Part shown: positions 27,101-36,379 of the stretch, piece after piece
Layout: the number at the start of each line of letters is the position of its first letter
How positions within the stretch are numbered: position 1 is the stretch's first letter
From: Nageia nagi
Taxonomy: Eukaryota; Pinophyta
DNA: 64,000 nt
Direction: 5' to 3'
Assembly (NCBI GenBank): GCA_050084985.1
Contig: JBITNC010000002.1
Coordinates: 38,006,001-38,070,000 of the forward strand
The notes under the pieces: model-generated
Seen by the model: only the letters and a program-made list of their open reading frames with translations
Told to the model about the DNA's origin: nothing
Database searches by the model: none
Program-made: the position numbers and the translations under genes

Positions 27101-28347
27101 TTGTTTGCATTTTCTATTTTATCCATTTCTAATAATTGGAGCAAGTACTCTGCATTCAGCGGTGTAGGAATCACTTAAAATCTGATGCAGTTCTGTTACA
27201 GCATATAACCTTTTTGAACATGATATCTAGTACCTTTTCTGAGTGTCCTTCCAGAATTGAAGACCATGATATCGCCACATCGGAAACAGCATGATGAAAC
27301 AACAATGTGATTATCACACTATAATTGAATTGAACATGAGCATAAGCAACATGATATGCATCAAGAAGCTCCAAGGAATGTGCTCAATAGGCACATTAGT
27401 TGAAGGAAAGGGAATTTCTCATATATAAGAAGTCTCTCAACAGTGATAACATAGAAGCGGAAGTTGATGAGTCTTTAAAATACTGAGTAATCGATCGACT
27501 CAATTAGGCTGGTTGCCAAAATAACTTTTTATCTATTGTAATGTTCCAAAGAAAATGCTCAAATGTTTTGAATTATGAAAAACTTGCATATGGGCAAGTT
27601 TTTGCCTAGTTTTTTAAAATTTGAAGACCTGTAAAATTTCCCTTTCTTGTTTTTACATTCCTCATCTGGCTTCTGCAAAAATTGCAACGTGGCCCTTATA
27701 ATGTAAATCCATCAAGTATACAATCTCCCAAATTCCTGCAGAATCATCTTGACCAAACATGTGTGAAATGGTTGTTTTCAAATAGCAAGCTTGTACTTGG
27801 GCATCATGCAAACATCTTTGTATTAAAAATACAAAGTTACAACATGGTTTCATTGATAACAATAAGTACTTCAAACAAGAATGTCCAAAATTATCTTTTT
27901 AAAGATTTTAAAATCTTTTTTTAATTTCAAAGAAGGGTATTTACTATTTACTCTTTCATAAGATGCAGAAATTTTTCGATATTGAAATTTCAGAATGACA
28001 TTGTAGGTAACTGACGAGATTTGCATGTGTGTCCAGGAAAACTATATGAAGCCCAAGCCTTATACAAGGAAGCTCTGATAGCCTTCTCAAAAGCTCTGGC
28101 AATTGAACCTGATCATGTGCCAAGTCTGATTTCTACAGCTGTAGTTTTAAGACAACTTGGAGAAAAGGCATTGCCTGTTGCCAGAAGCTTTCTGGTAGAT
28201 GCTCTACGGTTAGATCCATCTAATCATGCTGCTTGGTACAATTTGGGGATGGTCCACAAAATGGAAGGTTTTGTGCAGCAAGCTGCAGACTGCTTTCAGG
28301 CTGCATGTTTACTACAGGAATCGGCCCCTGTCGAGGATTTCTATTAA
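14989..28347 (+). CDS. NPGR1: NPGR1-like TPR protein (NO POLLEN GERMINATION RELATED 1), five coding exons
   Basis: Joining 14,989-15,186, 18,456-18,708, 21,123-22,330, 22,541-22,688 and 28,037-28,347 gives 2,118 bases (705 residues). All junctions are GT-AG with consistent phases (0, 1, 0, 1). The N-terminus MLCQCSREQFRFEEMPQSSE, the LSLNYE/EARALLGRLEYQRGN junction and the C-terminal TPR-like helices match the plant NPG family, and the start matches NPGR1 best; Arabidopsis NPGR1 is about 690 residues as I recall. NPG1 is known as a calmodulin-binding TPR protein needed for pollen germination, and NPG proteins act as TTC7-like scaffold subunits of the plasma-membrane PI4K-alpha1 complex. A basic stretch RTQRRRSRSR (about residues 108-117) could take part in binding. 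No signal peptide or membrane segment is seen. The gene appears intact: no stops, and all key exons are present. Confidence 0.9.
15187..18455 (+). other. Intron 1 of the NPGR1-like gene
   Basis: It is about 3.3 kb and AT-rich. No LTR element or coding frame was recognised. A 98-bp tandem duplication lies at 16,363-16,555. The acceptor is tctaatatag|gaagcc. Confidence 0.8.
16363..16555 (+). repeat. Two-copy tandem repeat (98-bp period) in intron 1
   Basis: Copies begin at ctcatacagg (16,363 and 16,461). Both contain a cactctttagtttt block and a gaagatagtatattgcc block in the same order. They are diverged by substitutions and small indels. No coding meaning was found. Confidence 0.75.
18456..18708 (+). 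CDS. NPGR1: NPGR1-like exon 2 (residues 67-150 plus one base)
   Basis: It starts EARALLGRLEYQRGNVESAL, a TPR-like helix pair characteristic of NPG proteins. A basic segment (RTQRRRSRSR) follows, then the helix SINAVSLLLEAMLLKAKSL. The exon ends gccaaag|gtagta in phase 1, completing a Glu codon with the first two bases of exon 3. Confidence 0.88.
18709..21122 (+). other. Intron 2 of the NPGR1-like gene
   Basis: It is about 2.4 kb, from gtagta to gatatggcag. It holds a 79-bp tandem duplication (19,688-19,846) and no recognisable transposon or exon. Confidence 0.8.
19688..19846 (+). repeat. Two-copy tandem repeat (79-bp period) in intron 2
   Basis: Copies begin cttgcacatgagaga at 19,688 and 19,767. 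Each continues through ttggatttgtattttgtgg and tttacttagtaga. The copies are nearly identical, so this duplication is more recent than the one in intron 1. Confidence 0.85.
21123..22330 (+). CDS. NPGR1: NPGR1-like exon 3, main TPR region (residues 151-553)
   Basis: This is the largest exon. After completing Glu-151 it reads AAQECKTVLETVESALPYGM. Helical TPR-like repeats follow, with conserved blocks AIAAYRRALINPWNL, RWYILSLCYSAAGQDRVALN, VKGWRLLALILSAQQRFSDA and ELLRSKAKLQIAKGQ. The order and content agree with the central region of NPG/TTC7-like proteins. The donor is cataag|gtatgt, phase 0. Reading on past 22,330 leads directly into a stop, which supports the splice. Confidence 0.92.
22331..22540 (+). 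other. Intron 3 of the NPGR1-like gene
   Basis: It is 210 bp, starting gtatgtatcc and ending tattgtatag. It is the only short intron of the gene. Confidence 0.85.
22541..22688 (+). CDS. NPGR1: NPGR1-like exon 4 (residues 554-602 plus one base)
   Basis: It reads ELEAWQDLAYVYTSLGQWDD and then LCLDRAKGVKLYSSVSWHAR, the conserved NPG motif before the C-terminal TPR pair. The exon ends gctagag|gtgaaa in phase 1, joining exon 5 as a Gly codon. Confidence 0.88.
24824..25132 (+). pseudogene. Exon-like coding islands of an unidentified gene, inside intron 4
   Basis: Three stretches read like real protein although no single frame joins them: KGGEEKMQMINQAPEGSSGD from 24,824, DDDRDGASPVEHERAKPAPS from about 24,925, and VPEFIAVDSQKQSTLLQSFV ending at a stop (25,130-25,132). 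Between them are short AG-ending pieces (gtgctttccaag, gttctttcag) that resemble splice acceptors. This suggests remnants of exons of another host gene, carried into the intron and decayed. I do not recognise the protein. They could also be chance open stretches, so confidence is modest. Confidence 0.35.
24959..25201 (+). repeat. 66-bp direct repeat, 177 bp apart, in intron 4
   Basis: Copies at 24,959-25,024 and 25,136-25,201 both read tgaaagggctaaacctgcac and continue nearly identically through ccagtatttatcag. The repeated segment includes the PAPSEEGI part of the exon-like island, so part of the island was duplicated after it arrived. Confidence 0.85.
26581..26661. repeat. 81-bp near-perfect palindrome in intron 4
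   Basis: Arms of 40 bases (26,581-26,620 and 26,622-26,661) are reverse complements with two mismatches, separated by one base. The left arm begins agtacagagttttctcatag. It would fold as a long hairpin in RNA or DNA. It could be a foldback or MITE-like remnant, but no target duplication was confirmed. Confidence 0.9.
26623..26960 (+). repeat. Two-copy tandem repeat (169-bp period) in intron 4
   Basis: Copies start ttgtatggtt at 26,623 and 26,792. They share gataatctatgagagaactc, aaacaaactgcaaatcattt and gcctct-ctaagcc in order. The right arm of the palindrome is the first part of copy 1, so the second copy also carries a right arm without its partner. Confidence 0.88.
28037..28347 (+). CDS. 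NPGR1: NPGR1-like exon 5, C-terminal TPR pair (residues 603-705)
   Basis: After the Gly codon it reads KLYEAQALYKEALIAFSKAL, then AIEPDHVPSL and DALRLDPSNHAAWYNLGMVH, two canonical TPR units. The protein ends SAPVEDFY, like other NPG proteins. The acceptor is gtgtccag|gaaaac. Confidence 0.92.
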
Positions 28348-29099
28348 ATATCTGGACTTTTGCAAAGTACATTATAAGCTGTTATATCTGGGAATTTTGA
28401 GCCCTGAATACTCATATTGAGCAACAAAATGCTTTGTACGAGTTGTTGATCGTGATAAATCCATGAATGGTCATTTTTTGGACTATGGCAACCTTGATTG
28501 CAGCCTAGATTTTTTCTTGTAAAATTTAACAGCGTTATTACAAAGATGTAATATTTATTTCTTATCTATTATTCATGATGATTTGCAGCGGTCATTGGCA
28601 ATGTATCCTTACAGCTAGCTTGTATTAGCGGATCTAAAATCAATAATTTTAATGGAATGACGATTTTCGCTTGTTCTATCCCCAGAATTGGTAACTTTGA
28701 GTTTAAAAGTTTGCATGTCAAACAGTAGTGCAAACCATGATGATTTTGGGTTGTTTCTGCTATCCTTTTTGGACTGTTAAGTATTTATCAAATTTGTGTA
28801 TTTTCAATTAGTGTTTGTGAAGCAAGGTTCCACGGTGAGTCGGGAGCAGCGGAGCATTGGAGCGTGCTCCGGAAGTTCAGAGCAGCAGAGGGTCATTTTT
28901 AGGGAGCAGCTCCGATTCAACAAGGCAGAGCAGCTAGTAGAAAATCTCTAGGATTTTTAGAATTTTTCATGTTCATTGTCTTTAATTCATTTTAACTATC
29001 AAATATGAATTTAAATTAAAAAACATAATGATAATATCATAATATTAATCAAGTATGAATCTGAAAGGTAAAAATGAGAAATCAAAACAAGCCATATAT
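28348..29099 (+). other. 3' UTR and downstream flank of the NPGR1-like gene
   Basis: The 3' UTR presumably occupies the first few hundred bases. No canonical AATAAA was picked out with certainty. A GC-richer patch at 28,828-28,925 contains repeated gagcagc words and ggagcgtgctcc, a short palindrome. No coding frame is seen. Confidence 0.5.
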
Positions 29100-29460
29100 C
29101 AAGATCATGTTATCTTTGATCTTCATAATTAATCTAAGATTTCAATGTATGGGTGTCTATGAATAAGCAATAATATCTACCTTGTATGTTATAGTAGATA
29201 GGACAAGTGAAAATGAAATGATCCTCAGATTTCACATCAAGATTACACAATTTGTAAATACACTGATCTATAGGGAGGTGATGATTTGTCTCAATACGTA
29301 GTTAGTGAGAGAAAACTCATAACTTGCTAGAGGAAACCTAAGGCTATGTGACATTTGTATCAAGTTATATTTTGGAGTAGTGATCAATCCATTCTCTAGT
29401 TGAAGATAAAAGTGAGAGTAATGGAGCAATTTTTGGTGAAAGAGGTTCCTTTGGATCAAT
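29100..29460 (-). pseudogene. Possible LINE C-terminal (zinc-finger-like) fragment
   Basis: The minus strand reads KLCNLDVKSEDHFIFTCPIY followed by YNIQGRYYCLF, from about 29,250 down to 29,140. It is preceded by an open frame (29,268-29,459) ending near LRQIITSL. The C-x-x-x-SEDHFIFTCP-Y-R order resembles the C-terminal Cys/His motif after the reverse transcriptase of many LINEs. No RT core is found beside it, so this is a short, tentative remnant. Confidence 0.4.
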
Positions 29461-29898
29461 CCAAGTAAATATCCTTATTGAAATATGGTGCATTGATTGA
29501 TGATTTAGTAGGAGGACATCATATGATATCTAATGAATGGTTGTGAAAGTATTTTATTTGTGCATCTTGGTATAAGAATTTGAAATTTTTGTTTTATCTT
29601 ATATTTTAATACTTTAAAATTATGGTATAATATAATTTTTTACTATTTTATTTATAAATAAACTTTAATGTATTCTATTTTGTTTCTATATACAAGTATA
29701 TTAAAAATTAACTCCAATATAAAAGATGAGTTAAATCCTTCACAACATAATATTTTTTCAAATGAAGTTAAATATTTAATACAACAACATAGTTAACATA
29801 TATACCTTTTGACTTGTACTATGTAATCTCTTTAAATGTTGACTTACTTGCGTATCATTAATATTGCACAATATGTAACCTTAAAGTGTTAAGATGTA
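29461..29898. other. AT-rich flank of element C
   Basis: No gene is seen. The last five bases (29,894-29,898, ATGTA) are the left target duplication of element C. Confidence 0.6.
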
Positions 29899-30759
29899 TG
29901 TAGAATCCCAAACACAATCCCAAGTGCAAATAAGCAAAAATAACCAAGTATACACCCACGTCTAGCCTAGAGCCTCAAATACAAGCATAAACAACCTCAC
30001 AATGCCAATGTTTGGCTCATACAAGCATATATGGACTCAAACACCTAAATGTTGCAAATATGGAAGTATATATAAGACAACATTAAGATCCAAATGCCTA
30101 GAATTGTATTATTGATACAAAATGATATAATAGCAGGCCCAAAGGTCTCAACGTTAGCCTCCAAGGAGCCAACTAGGGCACAACACATACACAAATGTGA
30201 TCACTGTTGTTACTATAGAATAATGGATGAGATAGCCTCACTCCCTTAAGCCTAAATGCTCTACTGTAGAGCTCCCATGCTTGGAAACTATTTAAGGTAG
30301 AAGTGTGACGTTGAAACACCACTAGATGGATTAAGATGTTACACCTTAGTTGTAGATTAACAAGATCTCTCAACCTACTAACCCTCCTAGATGTTGCACC
30401 TAAAAAAATTGCTTGATGTTGCTCCAAGACTTATGTCCACTAGATGGTATGAGAAATAATAATAATCAGGTATATCCAACAATGATACCCCAAGGCCTAA
30501 TATAGCTCACACTAGATCTCAATCTCATCTCAAAGTTATCACCCGACCTTCCTGTTCCAACGTTGGCTACTTAGAAGCCCAATAAAGTGCAACGAAGGTG
30601 CCTAAGGGTCATTCCAAACCCAACATGGGTATCTGGTCCCTTTCCATGCTCAATGTGGGTCCTCATGCTCAATGTGTGTCTAGAGGGCATGTGTGGGTAT
30701 CTAGAAGTTCATCATGGGCCAACATGGAGATCTAGGAGTCTCCTTAAGGCTAGAGCATG
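29899..30759 (-). repeat. 3' LTR of element C, outer part
   Basis: It begins TGTAGAATCCC on the + strand and aligns with the right LTR from 43,168. It is interrupted at GCATG (30,755-30,759), the target site of element B. It resumes at 39,413. Confidence 0.9.
30755..30759 (+). repeat. Target duplication of element B, left copy
   Basis: GCATG here and at 39,408-39,412 flank element B. The uninterrupted site is preserved in C's other LTR at 44,032-44,036 (GCATG followed by tgtacaag). Confidence 0.9.
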
Positions 30760-31259
30760 TGTTGAAATGTATAATGCATTATTGTAAAGGTTTGTATTAA
30801 TCCTTCTTATAAATTCATTAATACTTAAGGGTACCATTTGATACCTTAAGTATTTAACTGAATATGATAATGTAACTTGTCCTACACTCCATGACATGTG
30901 CATACACCTTAGGTAAAAGGATGCTCATGTCATGCTTTTGTACATTGGATAAAAAGGTGATCCAAAAAGGGATTTTAACCTATAAATAGAAGGCTCTCTC
31001 TTTGTGATTGTACACCAATTTGTGAAGAAAAGTTATGTTATAGGATAGTGCTTAGGAGTTGAGATTAGAAGGATTTTAAGAGAGTTGTATTTGTGATTAA
31101 AGTAAAAATCTAATTAGTGGATGTACTCTTAGTTGGAGGAACCACTTACATCTTGTGTTACATTGTGAGATTGCTTTGTGAGTTTGTTAGATGTAAATTA
31201 TGAGCTTTCATGTGATCTTGGAAGCTTAGAGTTGCTTATGTTATGGTTAACATATCTCA
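30760..31259 (+). repeat. 5' LTR of element B
   Basis: It runs TGTTGAAATG to CATATCTCA, 500 bp. TATAAATA at 30,981-30,988 is a likely TATA box for the element's transcript. It is homologous to the LTRs of A and E. Confidence 0.93.
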
Positions 31260-31261
31260 TT

Positions 31262-31273
31262 TGGTATCAGAGC
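31262..31273 (+). other. Primer binding site of element B
   Basis: TGGTATCAGAGC lies two bases after the LTR. It is complementary to the 3' end of plant initiator tRNA-Met, the usual primer of plant Copia and gypsy elements. Confidence 0.92.
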
Positions 31274-33980
31274 ATCTTGAAGGCTCCTCTTTGCATCCTT
31301 GGTGTTGAGGCTCTATATCTTCATCTTGGAGGTCCTCATTCTTTATCCTTCACTCTATTAAAAGGTAAAAGTGATTCAAGGTATAATTTTACTTCTCTCT
31401 ATCTTGATTTACTTAACATAGCAATATATTTTTGTTACACACTATCATGTATTATTGTTAGTTTCCTATCATATTGCTATAATTTTTGCATATACTTCAT
31501 TATTTTTTGAATGTTTTATTATCAAAAGTTGAGTAAAAAATATATATCTACATTTTTTCCTTCAAATTTATATACAAATATTTGATAGCAATATATTTTG
31601 TTATATTATTTCTTTCTCACAGTAAAAATGTTTTATTGTTAATATAAAAAATAGTAATAATAAAATTACCCATTATATTACTATATTTTGCATATTTTTT
31701 AAAAAAACATTCTGTTATATAGAGTTGAGTAACATACATATACTTTCACATTTCTTCAAAACCATATGCAAAATTTTATTGGGTTGATTATTGTGTTTAC
31801 TTTAATGTGGTGTTACTATTTCATACTAACAATAAATTTTTTTTTTTCCAAATTAAGAGGTGAGGGTTTACAACTGTAAAAATTAATGGAATATGTTTTT
31901 ACAAAGACTTTGGCTCTCATGAAAAGGCTGCACCATTGTTTCTTGATTTTTTTATTTCAAGGTGCCGCCAACTATGCAGACCCCTCTCCTCCTCATCGAG
32001 GCGCCCCTCCATCTCCTATTGGTGATTATGATGGGACACCTCTGTCTTCCACTTTGGAGGCATCAACTGAACTCAAGGCACCCCTCCATCTCCTTCGTTG
32101 CCTCCCACCGTCGCCTACTCTTGTTGTTGTGTTCTCTACCAACTGGCTGCAGTATATCTTTGCTCCTCCTTCCACAGCGTGCCTCTCCCTCTTATTCGCA
32201 TGGTCTCTTGTGCATGGGCTTCCTGAAGCCCTTTCTTCTTGCATGCGACCTACAAAACCCTCATGTAAGGGGGTGGAGGAGAACAGTATAGGTGTTAGTT
32301 TAGTCATAAGACTTCACACCTATAGTAAATTTTCCCTAAAGTCCTTTCTCTCCACAGACCCCTCTCCTTTTTTTTTCAACACCTCACCCTCTTATGCCCA
32401 ACTGAACTCGCCCTTCTTTTTTTTCTTTCTACCCACCTAATTTAACCCTCTCCATTAATTTTTTTGACTTATAAAACAAGACTTTTCCCATCATGTCTAA
32501 CTATGTATGGAGTAAAATGCATAAAATCATTAAACTAGTAAGTAAAAATTAAATGCATTTAGGACAAGTGTTGCTTGCATCTAGTCTATTAAATGCATAA
32601 AGGAAAAATTCATAATGATTTCATTTCTTTTGAGAATTTTTTAAGGCATTAATTCTCTAGTCAAATTAGAATTTGTTTTGCCTAAATTCTTATTCAAGTA
32701 AAATTTAATTAAGTTTTCTTTAGGCAAAAGGTGGGGAATGCCATGCTAATTTTTAAGTAAAAGGGGGAATACTACTTCTAAGGGAAAATATAATGTATTT
32801 ACTTTAAATTTGACTTTTTTAAGATTACTACTTAAAAGTTAAATACATGCTTAGTACTTATGCTTAATACTTATTTGTTAAGATAATGCATATTTTTTTT
32901 GCTTAAAATGGTGCATATTTAGTTAATAATGCATGCTAAGTATTTATATTGCAAAGTGATAAATAGGCTTATGCAAATTAAGGAAATAATGCATGTTTAT
33001 GCTTCTTAAAGTATTTGCTTTAAATACTTATGAAGAAATAATGCATGCTTAATTTATTTTTTAAGTTATGGAATAATGAATGCTCAATTTTTTTTGGGAA
33101 TAATGCATGCTTAATTTTTTGGATTGATGTATGCTTAATACTTATTTTTTTAAGTTTTTTTTAATGCAAAGTTAAAAGGACTTGTGCAAATTATGAACCT
33201 ATGTAAAATCATCCTTTAGGGGTTAGTAAACAAAACCCATTGGACTCTTAAGGTTTCAAGTTATGAATGGATGATGTTTTATTTATGCTTCATATTTTGC
33301 ATTTTTACTTATGCAATATTGCAAACATTGAAATGAGCATCTCTTTAAATAAACACATCTGCATGTACATTCCACAACATGACTTGTTTGAGAAGCCATG
33401 AGGTGAGGACAGGTGGACTGGAGCCTTTAAGTTTGATAATCCAAATGGTGAAAAGTTTGTACTTTTCAATTGCCCCTAAGTCCTCTGTTGATCTGGACAT
33501 AACTCCAATTGGTGGACAAGCATGTGCGTAGTGATACCACATATCTGCACATCCATTCAGGGATTATCTTGATAACCTAGGAGGACAACTTGAAACCTAA
33601 TCAAAATTAATAATTTGGTTGATCCAATAAATGTCATAACCTTGAAAAATAGTAGGTACTTCTTGTGAGAGTATAATATTGACCAAGGTGAACTGGTTGA
33701 GGTTTGGTAGTACTTGGGCTCCTCTTGTGTGGGCATCTAGATGAAAGCCTAACTTTAGACAAGAAAATAAGCTTCAATAATATCACTCTACATCTACGGT
33801 TCTTGAGATGAGAAATGCATTTGGGTACATGGATTATTATTTGAGCTGTAAAATATTTGCACTTGTAAATTAAATCAAGCATTTATCTTATGTTAAATTT
33901 AACATGTACTTGGTTAAAACTAATCATGTAATATTATATTGAATCATATGCTTATTATTTTTCACATTCTTGTGTAGCAA
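31274..33980 (+). other. Long leader of element B
   Basis: It has three parts. 31,274-31,960 is AT-rich. 31,960-32,450 is a GC- and pyrimidine-rich block with Pro/Ser-rich open frames that have no homologue in the leaders of A, D or E. 32,700-33,980 is shared with the other leaders: a zone rich in atgcatgcttaa words, then ttaggggttagtaaacaaaa near 33,215 and a conserved block up to gag. Antisense to the element, 33,345-33,542 is open and begins MWYHYAHACPP. Confidence 0.65.
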
Positions 33981-34960
33981 ATGGGAGACTCCTTTTTACC
34001 CAAGCACATTCTTGATAGTTTCAACTTTGGGATTTAGAAACCATGGATGAGAGCTAAATTGCAGGTAAGAAAGCTTTGGCAAACAGTGAATGAAAACCTT
34101 GTTGCTCCTACATATAAGAAGGCACTTAAGGCCTACAACACAAAGAATGAGTTGGCAATCTCTATGATATTCCATGCAGTTTCAAATGATGTGCTCTCGA
34201 TGATTTCCTCTTCAACCTTGATAAAAGAAGCTTGGGATAAGCTTAAACAAATCTACTTTATTTCAAATTTTTCAAAAAGGTTTACCATTCTTCAAAAGTT
34301 GCTTCAATCTCATCAAGGGAAAAATAAAAATGTTACCATCTACTTCAATAAAATCATTAACCTAAGAACTTAACTTGTTGCTTGTAGATGTAATTGGATC
34401 AATGATGAATTCGTGGTCTTCATCATTCTTTAAAGCCTTTCTTCAAAATTTGGAAACTTTGTAACGATTATGAAAATAAATCTTGATGATGAAGAAGAAG
34501 TCTTCTCCTTTGAGAACCTTTCTAAGCACCTTTTGAAGCATAAGGAAACCTTTAATAATAAAAGTGTTGATTTTTTCTCTTAAAGATAATAATGTTGCTC
34601 TTGAAGCAACCAAAACTCCTTTCAAAGAGAAGTTCAACCATCAAAAGAAATATTATCCTTCTTCCTTCAAAAGGTTTGAGAAAAGAGGCAATGGTAACAA
34701 TAGCAATAAGAATAATGGCAACAACAATAATAAGAATAATGGTAACAATGATAATAATAGAAATAACAACCATTTCAAGCAAAGAGATAGAAAAGGAAAA
34801 GCAAATAATCCATATCTTAAAAAAATATTTGATGGTAATTGTAACTATTATGGCATTCAAGGTTATAAAAAAGTTGATTACTACAAAAAGAAAAAAAAGA
34901 AAAAGAATAAAGGTAATAGAAATGTAAAGAATTTCAAAAGAAAGAAGAATATTTAAGCTA
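33981..34960 (+). pseudogene. Gag of element B (decayed)
   Basis: It starts MGDSFLPKHILDSFNFGI followed by a stop. The conserved gag text SSSTLIKEAWDKLKQIY and RFTILQKLLQSHQG (34,047-34,373) comes next, then an Asn/Lys-rich linker (34,564-34,956). The zinc knuckle near 34,840 reads CNYYGIQGYKKVDYY and keeps only the first Cys. In-frame stops and a frameshift near 34,580 disable it. Confidence 0.88.
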
Positions 34961-34968
34961 GTTTAACT

Positions 34969-35385
34969 ATGATGGTCTACTCCATGTTTTGCTCTTTTTT
35001 ATCTAATTGGATTATTAATTTTGGTTGCACTAATCACCTATGCTTTGAAAAGGATAAGTTTGAGAACTTTCATAAGTATAAAAAATATACGATTGTGATA
35101 GGTGATAACTTTATTCTTGAAGTCCAAGGAATTGGGAATGTGTTGATTCACGAAAAGGTTCTTGATAATGTGCTCTATGTTCCTAAGCTTATGATGAACC
35201 TTCTCTTCATAATCCAAGTTGCTAGAAAAGGTTACTTTTTTGAGTTTGACTCTCAATCCTGGTGCATTAAGAAAGGACTTGCCACATTGGTTAAAGGATC
35301 AATGAAAGATGATCTCTACATTGTGGATCAAGTTCCATTAAAGATGTGTCTTGCTACAAGTGTGTGTTCTAGAGATAATCTTTAG
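34969..35385 (+). pseudogene. Protease and pre-integrase of element B
   Basis: The open stretch reads WIINFGCTNHLCFEKDKFEN; the DSG protease triad has become NFG. It continues with VLDNVLYVPKLMMNLLFI and VKGSMKDDLYIVDQVP, the pre-integrase linker. A stop follows at the LW-HQH position. Confidence 0.85.
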
Positions 35386-36351
35386 CACCAACATTTAAGG
35401 CACCTTAACCACAAGAGTATTCAAGTTATAAAAGACCAAGAACTTATGGAAGGTTTACCTTCTATTTCACCTTCAATTGGTCTATGTGAGAAGTACATCC
35501 TCACCAAGATGCATAGAAAAAAGTTTAAAAAAGATAAGGTAACAAAAGCATCTCAACCTTTTCAACTTATGCATTCAGATTTGATAGGTTCATTTTAAAT
35601 TAAGTCGCTTGGAGGAGCATCTTACATCTTGACCTTCATTGATGAATTTAGTAGGATGACCTTTGGGTATCTACTTGAGCATAAGGATCAAACCTTTGAG
35701 AGTTTTAAGATTTTTAAAGTTTTTGTTGAGAATCAAATTAACCTTAAAATCAAGATGTTGAGATCAGATAATGGAGAAGAATATAACAACAATAAGTTCA
35801 ATAACTATTATGCTAAGTATAGAATCAAAAGGTATTTTATGATTCCTTACACTTCTCAGTAGAATGGTGTTATCAAAAGAAAAAATAGGATAATTATGGA
35901 GATGGTTAGATGCATGTTGGGTAATCTTTCTAGTTTCTTATGGGGTGAAGCTATGAGCTTTGCTATTTACACCTTGAATAGGTGCCTCATAAAAGTCATT
36001 TAAGGTAAAACTCCTTTTGAGGTATGGTCAAGAAGAAAACCTAATATTTCTCACCTTAGGATGTTTGGTTGTGAAGCATTCTCCTACATTATTTCTAAGA
36101 AAAAGAAAAAGTTGAACAAAAGAGGTAAAAAGTGCATCTTTTTGGGTTATGATAATAAGCATAAAGGTTACAGGCTTTACTCACCATCTTATAAAGCAAT
36201 ATTCATTTTGAAGGATGTCAAGTTCAATGAACTTCTTGAAAAATTTACTTCTAATAAGGATGTTGATAATCTAAAAGAATCTTTAGTTACACCTAGCTGG
36301 TTAGATATTAATGTAGACAAGTCACCTCATGAGCAAAATTTTTCAACATAA
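35386..36351 (+). pseudogene. Integrase of element B (decayed)
   Basis: The text shows LYEKYILTKMHRKKF near 35,490 (zinc-binding Cys partly lost), HSDLIGSF, TFIDEFSRMTFGYLLEHKDQ (35,629 on), LRSDNGEEYNNN and FGCEAFSYIISKKKKK. Asp residues of the catalytic triad are visible. Stops lie at 35,596, 35,860 and 36,001, among others. Confidence 0.85.
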
Positions 36352-36379
36352 AGGGTAACAAAGAGCATGACCTTGAATA

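Larger units (their letters stand above)
22689..28036 (+). other. Intron 4 of the NPGR1-like gene (5.3 kb)
   Basis: This is the longest intron, from gtgaaa to tgtgtccag. It contains exon-like islands of an unidentified gene (24,824-25,132), a 66-bp direct repeat (24,959 and 25,136), an 81-bp palindrome (26,581-26,661) and a 169-bp tandem duplication beginning inside the palindrome. No LTR element is present. Confidence 0.8.

Noticed and set aside
31886-32440. 184-residue open frame in the leader of B as a gene
   Set aside because: Pro/Ser-rich text with overlapping open frames in several phases, no family motif and no counterpart in other copies. A GC-rich block gives long open frames by chance.
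34552-34860. Minus-strand hydrophobic open frame
   Set aside because: Antisense of the Asn-rich gag linker of element B. The same effect is seen at 62,009-62,332 in E.
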